This document shows positions 38,509 to 45,823 of a stretch of 51,552 nucleotides of DNA, one piece after another (the first letter of the stretch is position 1; each line of letters begins with the position of its first letter). Source of the stretch: Prevotella sp. (GTDB lineage Bacteria > Bacteroidota > Bacteroidia > Bacteroidales > Bacteroidaceae); NCBI GenBank assembly GCA_022775985.1, contig JALFIM010000058.1, forward strand, positions 1 through 51,552, given 5' to 3'. The position numbers were made by a program, and so were the translations under genes. The notes below the pieces were generated by a model. That model made no database searches. It saw only the letters and a list, made by a program, of their open reading frames with translations, and was not told where the DNA came from.

Positions 38509-39699
38509 TCATTCGGTGCATCCGTCCACGGCACGTGCCATGCGTTCGAGTGCCTGGAGCAGCACGCTGCGCTGCGTACCCACGTTGAGGCGCATGAATC
38601 CCTCGCCGCCTGGGCCGAACATCTCGCCGGCGTTGAGGGCGAGGCGTGCCTTGTCGGTGAACAGGCTCACCAGCTCCTTGTGCCCCAGTCCGAGCCCACG
38701 GCAGTCGAGCCATACGAGGAACGATGCCTGGGGGCGCAGCGGACGTATGACAGGAGTGTGCTCACGGCAGAACTCCTCCACCAGCCTGACGTTGCGCTCT
38801 ATGTACGCCGTGAGCTGCTGCCGCCACTCCTCGCCCTTGGTGAAGGCCGCCATGGTGGCGATGGGCGCGAAGAGCGTGGGCGCGTCGAACTCGTTGGCAT
38901 CGAGCCAAGAGAAGAACCTGCGGCGCAGTGTGTCATCGGGCACTATGGCGTAGGAACTCACCACCCCGGCTATGTTGAACGTTTTTGACGGTGCCCCGAA
39001 CGTGATGCTGCAGTGCGCGGCCTCGTCAGACACCGACGCGAAGGGCGTGTGGCGGTGTCCCCACAGCGCCATGTCGCAGTGTATCTCATCGGATATTACG
39101 GTGATGCCGCGCTGCGAGCAGAACGAGGCGAGCCGCGCGAGTGTCTGGCGGTCCCACACTATGCCGGCGGGGTTGTGCGGATTGGAGAGTATGAGCATGC
39201 GGCACCGCTCGTCGGCCACGCGCTCCAGACCGTCGAAGTCCATGGAGTAGGAGCCGTCGTCGTGGCGTATCAGCGGATTGTACACCACCTCGCGGCCGTT
39301 GCCCTGCGGCGTGATGCGGAACGGATGGTACACGGGCGGCTGTATGATGACCTTGTCGCCCGGCTCCGTAAGCACGTTCACGGCCATGCCTATACCCTTC
39401 ACTATACCCGGTATGAAACGCATCCACCGCGTGCTCACCTCCCATCCGTGGTGCTGCCTTATCCACTGCGCCACCACGTCCCAGTAGTCTGGTGGCAGCA
39501 CGGTGTAGCCCAGCACGGGGTGCTGGAGCCGCTCGCGCAGTGCGTCCATGATGAAAGGCGGAGTCTCGAAGTCCATGTCGGCCACCCACAGCGGCAGGAG
39601 GTCGGTGCGGCCGAAGCCCGACTGCAGGGCTTCGTATTTCACAGTGCCCGTGCCACGGCGGTCGGTGGGCTTGTCAAAATCGTAGATTGTATGTGTCAT
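38509..39699 (-). CDS. PatB/MalY-type aminotransferase or cystathionine beta-lyase
   Basis: The 396-residue fold-type-I PLP enzyme starts at MTHTIYDFDKPTDRRGT. Diagnostic motifs are LPLWVADMDFETPP near the N-terminus, LSNPHNPAGIVW, ISDEIHCDM and GAPSKTFNIAG, whose K239 binds PLP. PatB/MalY proteins usually cleave cystathionine to homocysteine; some act as aminotransferases, so the exact activity is open. It is the first gene of the operon with the ATPase and DUF4435 genes; a -7 element lies at 39765-39772. Confidence 0.93.
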   Translation of the reverse strand: MTHTIYDFDKPTDRRGTGTVKYEALQSGFGRTDLLPLWVADMDFETPPFIMDALRERLQHPVLGYTVLPPDYWDVVAQWIRQHHGWEVSTRWMRFIPGIVKGIGMAVNVLTEPGDKVIIQPPVYHPFRITPQGNGREVVYNPLIRHDDGSYSMDFDGLERVADERCRMLILSNPHNPAGIVWDRQTLARLASFCSQRGITVISDEIHCDMALWGHRHTPFASVSDEAAHCSITFGAPSKTFNIAGVVSSYAIVPDDTLRRRFFSWLDANEFDAPTLFAPIATMAAFTKGEEWRQQLTAYIERNVRLVEEFCREHTPVIRPLRPQASFLVWLDCRGLGLGHKELVSLFTDKARLALNAGEMFGPGGEGFMRLNVGTQRSVLLQALERMARAVDGCTE

Positions 39700-39764
39700 A
39701 TTATATATATAATGTGTAGCGTGGGGCTTGCCGCACGTGCCACGCTTGCGTGTGCTTGTCTATG

Positions 39765-39772
39765 CAAAGTTA
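39765..39772 (-). promoter_or_regulatory. -7 promoter element of the PatB-ATPase-DUF4435 operon
   Basis: TAACTTTG on the minus strand lies about 66 bp upstream of the first gene. The -33 box is weak. Confidence 0.5.
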
Positions 39773-39849
39773 TGTTTTTTTTGCGAGAAAAGCCACACTT
39801 ACTGAGGTAAAAATATCATAGCACGTAACGCATTGGGCCACAATGAGTT

Positions 39850-39937
39850 GCAAAACGGCCCATTCCGCACTGCAAAATGGGCCGAATCGCAGCGCGAAAT
39901 GGGCCGTTTCGCACGCTGAAATGGGCCGTTTCGCAAC
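39850..39937. repeat. 22-bp-period array, GGGCC type, four units (site E)
   Basis: Units start at 39850, 39872, 39894 and 39916. The first reads GGCCC and the other three GGGCC, flanked by AAA/TTT and GC. It lies in the 413-bp gap between the divergent PatB operon and the first outer-membrane receptor gene. Apart from the PatB -7 element I see no other feature in this gap, and I cannot place the receptor gene's promoter with confidence. Confidence 0.85.
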
Positions 39938-40112
39938 GCGGTTGTGTATCGGCCGCCATGAGAGGCTGGCAGGATGCGCCGACAGGCGGCCCTGAAGCGG
40001 TGTGAGGAGCGGCGGCTGAAGAAAAATGATTTTTTTTGAGCCACCGTTAAACCTTTGTCCGCCGGCTGCGTCAAACAAAGCGTAAACGGAAACAAAAAAT
40101 CACGATTTCACG

Positions 40113-43070
40113 ATGAGACATTACATCACGCTGTTGCTGCTGGCACTTGTCGCTCTTGCTGCCAATGCACAGGACAACAAGATTACGGGCACCGTCACCG
40201 ACCACGACTCCAAGGAAGCGCTGGAGCAGGTGACCATACAGCTCCTCAAGACCGACAGCTCCTACGTGGCGGGCACGCTCACCAACGAGAAGGGGGAGTT
40301 CGCTCTGACCACTCCCGCCAAGGGCAAGTACATGCTGCGGCTGTCGAGCGTGGGCTACAAGACGGTGATACGCCACATCAGCGTGGACGAGGGCAAGCCG
40401 CTCGTGGTGGGCAACGTGGCCATGACGGCCGATGCCGTGATGCTCAAGGGGGCCGCCGTCACGGGCCAGGCCCGCAAGGTGGTGGTGAAGGAAGACACCT
40501 TCATATACAACTCATCGGCCTACCGCACCCCCGAGGGCTCGGTAGTGGAGGAGCTGGTGAAGCGTCTGCCGGGAGCCAAGATTGACGATGACGGCAAGAT
40601 AACCATCAACGGCAAGGAGGTGAAGAAGATAAAGGTAGACGGCAAGGAGTTCATGACAGGCGACACCAAGGTGGCCATGAAGAACCTTCCCACCTCTATC
40701 GTGGAGAAAGTGAAGGCATACGACGAGAAGAGCGACCTCTCACGCGTCACCGGTATAGACGACGGCAACGAGTCGGCAGTGCTCGACTTCGGGCTGAAGC
40801 CAGGCATGAACCACGGCATGTTCGCCAACGCCGACGTGAGCGTGGGCACCAAGGACCGCTACGCCGAGCGGCTCATGGCCGCCGTGATGCGCGACAAGGT
40901 GCGCATGATGACCTTCGGTAACGCCAACAACACGGGCGACATGGGATTTCCCGGGGGCGGCGGCTTCGGACGCTTCGGCCGCGGACGCTCGGGGCTCAAC
41001 GCCTCGAAGATGTGGGCCGCCAACTTCAACTACGACAATAAAAAGACATTCCAGCTCGACGGCAACGTGCGCTGGAACCACAGCGACGGCGATGCTTGGT
41101 CGCAAAGCTCAATGGAGAACTTCGTGAGCAAGAACGGAGCCTTCAGCAACAGCGTCAACCAGAACTACTCGCGCTCCAACAGCTGGAACTCGGAACTGCG
41201 CCTTGAGTGGAAGCCCGACACGCTTACCAACATCATGTTCCGCCCCACGTTCGGCTACTCTACGAGCGATGGAAAGTCGGGCAGCACCTCCGCCACGTAC
41301 AACGACGACCCTTACAGCTACTCCTCCGACCCGCTGTCGGCAAGTGCCATGGCCGACATGGCGGCACAGGGCGTGATGGTCAACAGCAGCCGCAGCCGCT
41401 CGCTGTCGTACAGCGAGAACAAGCAGATGGGCGGTTCGCTCCAGCTCAACAGGCGGCTGAGCAGCATGGGGCGCAACGTCACGCTGCGCCTGGAGGGCAA
41501 CTACAGCGAGGGCAACAGCGACAACCTGTCGCTCAACAACGTGCATCTCTATCAGGTGAAGGACGCGCTGGGCAACGACTCCACCTACCAGACCAACCGC
41601 TACAACGTCACCCCCACCAAGAACTGGAGCTACGGCGTGCAGACCACGTACAGCGAGCCGCTGTGGAAGGCCACGTTCCTGCAGTTCAGCTATAAGTTCA
41701 ATTACAGTTACAGCCGCAGCGACCGCGCCACATACGACTTCAGCAACCTCGGTGAGGACTTCTTCGACGGCGTGAGCAACACCTACCGCAACTGGGACAG
41801 CTACCTCACGCGCCTCGACCGCCCGTACACCGACTATCTCGACGAGTCGCTGAGCCGCTACTCCGAGTACCGCAACTACACGCACGAGGCCGAGCTGATG
41901 TTCCGCATGATACGCGACAAGTACAACTTCAACGTGGGAGTGATGCTCCAGCCGCAGAAGTCGCACTTCATTCAGGACTACCACGGCATACACTCCGACA
42001 CCACGCGCAACGTGGTCAACTTCACGCCTACGCTCGACTTCCGCTACCGCTTCAGCAAGGTGAGCAACCTGCGCATAAGCTACCGCGGCTCCACGTCGCA
42101 GCCCAGCATGAGCGACCTGCTCGACATAACCGACGATAGCGACCCCCTCAACATACGCAAGGGCAACCCCGGGCTGAAGCCGGCGTTCACAAGCAACCTC
42201 ATGCTCAACTACCGCAACTTCATAGAGCACCGCTCGCAGTCTATGGCGGCATTCCTGCGCTTCGCCACCACGCGCAACTCGGTGGGCACGGCGGTCACCT
42301 ACGATGGGAATACGGGCGGACGCATCACGCAGCCGCGCAACATCAACGGCAACTGGAACGTGAACGGTATGTTCATGTACAACACTTCCATAGACACGCT
42401 CGGCGTGTGGAACGTGAACACCAGCACCGACTACAGCTATCAGAACATGGTGGGCTACGTCACGCCCGACCGCAACAGCGGTGTGCAGAAGAACACCACG
42501 AAGTCGCTCTCTGTGGGTGAGCGCCTCGAGACAAGCTACCGCAACTCGTGGCTTGAGGTGGCCCTCGACGGCTCGTTCAACTATACACACTCTCGCAACA
42601 AGCTGCAGAGCCAGGCCAACCTCGACACTTGGCGCTTCGCGTACGGCGGCACAGTGACGCTCAACACCCCGTGGGGCATGAGCCTGTCTACCAATCTGCA
42701 CGAGAACAGCCGCCGCGGATTCAGCGACAGCTCCATGAACACCGACGAACTGGTGTGGAACGCGCAGCTCTCGCAGAGCTTCCTGAAGGGCAAGCCGCTC
42801 ACGGTCATGCTCCAGTTCTACGACATACTCGACAACCAGAGCAACTTCAGCCGCACCATCAACGCCATGCAGCGCAGCGACACGGAGTTCAACAGCATCA
42901 ACAGCTATGCCATGCTGCACGTGGTGTACCGCTTCAATATGTTCGGAGGCAAGATATCACGCGGCGGCAACGGGCCCGACGGCTCCGGCGGACGGCCAGG
43001 CCGCGGCGGACGCTTCGGCGGCCCGGGCATGCCTTCTGGTGGTGGCGGCATGAGGCCGCCGCGCTTCTGA
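40113..43070 (+). CDS. Outer-membrane TonB-receptor-like beta-barrel protein (paralogue 1)
   Basis: The 985-residue protein has a signal peptide (MRHYITLLLLALVALAANAQ), a carboxypeptidase-regulatory-like sandwich (residues about 24-100, ITGTVTDHDSKEALEQVTI), a plug-like segment (VVEELVKRLPGAKIDDDGKI...AYDEKSDLSRVTGIDDGNE) and a long beta barrel. It belongs to the 'outer membrane beta-barrel family' related to TonB receptors and probably imports or binds an organic ligand. The last ~40 residues are a Gly/Arg/Pro-rich tail, which is unusual after a barrel. A close paralogue lies 2.8 kb downstream, across the padR-pspC pair. Confidence 0.9.
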   Translation: MRHYITLLLLALVALAANAQDNKITGTVTDHDSKEALEQVTIQLLKTDSSYVAGTLTNEKGEFALTTPAKGKYMLRLSSVGYKTVIRHISVDEGKPLVVGNVAMTADAVMLKGAAVTGQARKVVVKEDTFIYNSSAYRTPEGSVVEELVKRLPGAKIDDDGKITINGKEVKKIKVDGKEFMTGDTKVAMKNLPTSIVEKVKAYDEKSDLSRVTGIDDGNESAVLDFGLKPGMNHGMFANADVSVGTKDRYAERLMAAVMRDKVRMMTFGNANNTGDMGFPGGGGFGRFGRGRSGLNASKMWAANFNYDNKKTFQLDGNVRWNHSDGDAWSQSSMENFVSKNGAFSNSVNQNYSRSNSWNSELRLEWKPDTLTNIMFRPTFGYSTSDGKSGSTSATYNDDPYSYSSDPLSASAMADMAAQGVMVNSSRSRSLSYSENKQMGGSLQLNRRLSSMGRNVTLRLEGNYSEGNSDNLSLNNVHLYQVKDALGNDSTYQTNRYNVTPTKNWSYGVQTTYSEPLWKATFLQFSYKFNYSYSRSDRATYDFSNLGEDFFDGVSNTYRNWDSYLTRLDRPYTDYLDESLSRYSEYRNYTHEAELMFRMIRDKYNFNVGVMLQPQKSHFIQDYHGIHSDTTRNVVNFTPTLDFRYRFSKVSNLRISYRGSTSQPSMSDLLDITDDSDPLNIRKGNPGLKPAFTSNLMLNYRNFIEHRSQSMAAFLRFATTRNSVGTAVTYDGNTGGRITQPRNINGNWNVNGMFMYNTSIDTLGVWNVNTSTDYSYQNMVGYVTPDRNSGVQKNTTKSLSVGERLETSYRNSWLEVALDGSFNYTHSRNKLQSQANLDTWRFAYGGTVTLNTPWGMSLSTNLHENSRRGFSDSSMNTDELVWNAQLSQSFLKGKPLTVMLQFYDILDNQSNFSRTINAMQRSDTEFNSINSYAMLHVVYRFNMFGGKISRGGNGPDGSGGRPGRGGRFGGPGMPSGGGGMRPPRF

Positions 43071-43147
43071 GCACGACATACAGCAAAGTGAATATCATGT
43101 AGTGAAACACAATAATAATGTTTTGGGTTAATTAGAATAATTATGGG

Positions 43148-43182
43148 GGTCTCTATTGTGTGAGCAATGGAGGCCTTTTTTC
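43148..43182 (+). terminator. Terminator of outer-membrane paralogue 1
   Basis: GGTCTCTATTG (43148-43158) pairs with CAATGGAGGCC (43165-43175) with two wobbles around TGTGAG, followed by seven T residues. It explains part of the 315-bp gap 43071-43385; the rest holds the padR promoter. Confidence 0.8.
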
Positions 43183-43312
43183 GTTTGTGCCATGCCCGTA
43201 GGCGAGTGGCGCGGGCCTATATATTATAATAGGTATAGCACAGACAGGGATGCGTCTGACTGTTAACGCGAGTTAAATCGGGCTGTATTGGATAACATTT
43301 ATAGTACTATGT

Positions 43313-43344
43313 ATTGCAAGGTATTGTAAATATACATATCTTTG
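43313..43344 (+). promoter_or_regulatory. Promoter of the padR-pspC operon
   Basis: ATTG (43313-43316, one mismatch), a 20-bp spacer and TATCTTTG (43337-43344) lie 42 bp upstream of padR. Confidence 0.7.
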
Positions 43345-43385
43345 TGCCGTGAATTCACGACAACACGTAATAAATCTATGAGACA

Positions 43386-43733
43386 ATGAATATCGACAAC
43401 GCTAAATCGCAGATGCGTAAGGGCATGCTGGAGTATTGCATCATGCTCCTGCTCAGGCGTGGGGCATCTTACGCCAGCGATATTATCGGCAAGCTCAAGG
43501 AGGCCGAGCTGATAGTGGTGGAGGGCACGCTGTACCCGCTGCTTACCCGTCTGAAGAAGGACGGACTGCTGAGTTACGAGTGGCAGGAGTCTACACAGGG
43601 CCCTCCGCGCAAGTATTACTCACTGACAGACGACGGGGTGGCCATGCTGCATGAGCTCGACACGGCATGGCAGGAGATAGCCCACACTGTGGAAGTGCTG
43701 AAGGACAACCACCCCGATGAACAACAATTTTAA
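43386..43733 (+). CDS. PadR-family transcriptional regulator
   Basis: The 115-residue protein has the PadR winged helix: GMLEYCIMLLLRRGASYASD, LIVVEGTLYPLLTRLKKDGLL and the wing RKYYSLTDDG, followed by a short dimerisation helix. PadR proteins are usually repressors that respond to small molecules or membrane stress. Its own promoter and the next gene (13-bp gap) suggest that it controls the padR-pspC operon. Confidence 0.93.
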   Translation: MNIDNAKSQMRKGMLEYCIMLLLRRGASYASDIIGKLKEAELIVVEGTLYPLLTRLKKDGLLSYEWQESTQGPPRKYYSLTDDGVAMLHELDTAWQEIAHTVEVLKDNHPDEQQF

Positions 43734-43746
43734 AACCGCGACAACA

Positions 43747-45540
43747 ATGAAAAAGAACATAAACGTTAATTTCTTCGGCACGCTCTACGCCATTGACGAG
43801 GACGCGTGCAAGCTCCTTGAGAGCTATCTGGCCAACATGAAGAGCTACTTCGCCAAGCGTGAGGGTGGCGATGAGATAGCCGACGACATAGAGCACCGCG
43901 TGGCTGAGCACTTGTGGGAACTGAAGCAGAACGGGCTTGATGCCATAGACATCAATACCGTGAAGCAGCTCATAGAGAGCATCGGCGACCCCTCGCAGAT
44001 GGACTGCGGCGGTGCTGACGACGGTACGGCTGGTGCCGACGCGCAGTCGGCCGCTGATGGTGGCGCAGACGGCACTGCCGGGGGCACTACTGCTGCCGAG
44101 TCGGCCGCGGCTGGCGGCTCTGACGGTGCTGCCAGTGGCAGCAGGTGGCAACGCATCAAGCACCACATGGCCAGTCATCGCTTCTACCGCGACGGCAAGG
44201 ACAAGATAGGCGGAGGCGTGATATCAGGACTCTGCCACTACTGCGGAGGCGGCGACACCCTCGTGTGGCGCATAGGCGCGGTGCTGCTTGTGGTGCTGTC
44301 GTTCATGCTCGGCAATATATTCGACGTGTGGATGTTGCGGTCTCTGTTCAGAAGTGTGGCGTGGCTGACCGTCCTGCTGTATGCCGTAGTGTGGCTGCTG
44401 GCACCCGTGGCACGCACGGCGGAGGAGCGTCTGTACATGACGGGGGCCAAGGTCACGCCGCAGAGCATAAGCCAGGCCGTCATAGCCGAGGTGGATGAGG
44501 AGGCCGGCGGTGGTTGCATGCGCAGCAAGGGCAACGGTTGTCTGGGACGGTTGGTGGATTTGTTGGGCTTCTGTTTGAAGTGTGTGCTGCTGCTGTTCTT
44601 CTCATGGCTCCTTGCAGTGGCGGTGGCGTTGTTCGTGGGCATGGTGAGTTTTGCCATGGGCAGTGCGTTCGTACTGAGCATGATAGGGCTTGACTCTGAT
44701 GTCACTGGAGTGCTCAATGCCATACCGTCGTTCGGGTTCTATGGCATATGCTCGGCCTTGTGCCTGCTGGTGGCGGCGTTGCTGCCGTTTCTCATGGTGC
44801 TGCGTCTGTTTGCACCCGGCCGCAAGCGCATGTCAGCGGGGAGTATCGCAGCACTTGTTGGAGTGTGGGTAGTGGCATTGTCGCTTGGCATCGCGCTGCT
44901 GTCTATGCTCGGAGCATCGTTCCTTAATGAGCGTAGGGTGATGGTGAAGAAGGAGTGTACGCGCAACGGCGTGTACTTCGACAGCCACACCTGGGACTGC
45001 CTTGACAGCCGTGGATGGGTAGTAGACACAGCCATAAACGTGGGGCCTTCGATGTACAGCTATGGAGGTGACGACCCGTTGCGCGGCAGTGAGCGGGTGT
45101 TTGACATCACGCCCGACAAGAAGAGCATGCCTTTCGGCCTGAAGATACACCGTAGCAGCAGTGAGCCAGAGGGCAAGTACGTGCTTGAGTGCATGTCGTC
45201 GTGCAACATACCCGATGCCTTGCTGAGCGTGTGGAGCGGCGGACACTGTCTCACCGCCATACGTCTCGACGGCTACAAGGCCGCTGCTGACATGCCCCTC
45301 CGCACCATATCGTGGAGCGACAGCCGCTCCGTGCCTATGCTGTGCGAGCAGACCGACAGCACGGTGTGGGTAGATGGTGTGATGCGTTCTGATACGGATT
45401 GGCACTATCTCAAGTCACCGTCGTTCGCACACAAGGGCGGTACGGTGGAGTACAGGTTGCAGATAGGCGACGGCAAGCAGGGCAGTACGTCTGCCGACGG
45501 GCGGCTCCTTCTGTCGCGCATAAGGCTCAGACAGATCTGA
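43747..45540 (+). CDS. PspC-domain membrane protein
   Basis: The start at 43747 (MKKNINVNFFGTLYAIDEDA) follows the padR stop; the earlier in-frame ATG at 43717 overlaps padR. Of 597 residues, the N-terminal ~80 are a helical cytoplasmic domain (KSYFAKREGGDEIADDIEHR), then an Ala/Gly/Ser-rich low-complexity linker (about 95-140), the PspC domain (DGKDKIGGGVISGLCHYCGG) with its membrane helices, two or three further membrane segments, and a C-terminal ~180-residue soluble domain that is probably periplasmic. PspC proteins sense envelope stress in other bacteria. Pairing of a PadR regulator with such a membrane protein is common. Confidence 0.9.
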   Translation: MKKNINVNFFGTLYAIDEDACKLLESYLANMKSYFAKREGGDEIADDIEHRVAEHLWELKQNGLDAIDINTVKQLIESIGDPSQMDCGGADDGTAGADAQSAADGGADGTAGGTTAAESAAAGGSDGAASGSRWQRIKHHMASHRFYRDGKDKIGGGVISGLCHYCGGGDTLVWRIGAVLLVVLSFMLGNIFDVWMLRSLFRSVAWLTVLLYAVVWLLAPVARTAEERLYMTGAKVTPQSISQAVIAEVDEEAGGGCMRSKGNGCLGRLVDLLGFCLKCVLLLFFSWLLAVAVALFVGMVSFAMGSAFVLSMIGLDSDVTGVLNAIPSFGFYGICSALCLLVAALLPFLMVLRLFAPGRKRMSAGSIAALVGVWVVALSLGIALLSMLGASFLNERRVMVKKECTRNGVYFDSHTWDCLDSRGWVVDTAINVGPSMYSYGGDDPLRGSERVFDITPDKKSMPFGLKIHRSSSEPEGKYVLECMSSCNIPDALLSVWSGGHCLTAIRLDGYKAAADMPLRTISWSDSRSVPMLCEQTDSTVWVDGVMRSDTDWHYLKSPSFAHKGGTVEYRLQIGDGKQGSTSADGRLLLSRIRLRQI

Positions 45541-45546
45541 GACTCG

Positions 45547-45744
45547 GCTCTTTCGGCTCTGGATTATAACTCGTTTTATTCAGAGCCGTATTTCTTTTGA
45601 TTTAGAATCACAGCTCTTTCGGCTCTGGATCATAACTCATTTGATTCAGAGCCGTATTTCTTTTTATTTGGAATCACAGCTCTTTCGGTTCTGATTCTTG
45701 ACTCATTTAGCTCAGGGTCATGGTTCTTTCGCCATAAATATTGC
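45547..45744. repeat. Higher-order tandem repeat: nine 22-bp units arranged as three 66-bp blocks
   Basis: Nine units start every 22 bp from 45547 to 45723. They fall into three types (a: GCTCTTTCGGCTCTGG; b: ACTCATTTGATTCAGAGCC; c: TTTCTTTTGATTTAGAATC) repeated a-b-c three times, giving a 66-bp block period; the last block is degenerate. All types share a pattern like yTCnTTTnnnTT. Within a block CGGCTCTG (type a) pairs with CAGAGCCG (type b) and a T-rich stretch follows, so each complete block could act as a terminator for the pspC gene. It fills most of the gap 45541-45823. Confidence 0.8.
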
Positions 45745-45823
45745 GGTGAGGTGTAATAAAAGAGTGCGTTTTTGCGTCTTGTATCTGGATGGCACTCTGA
45801 TGCCATGTACATTTATTTGACTC

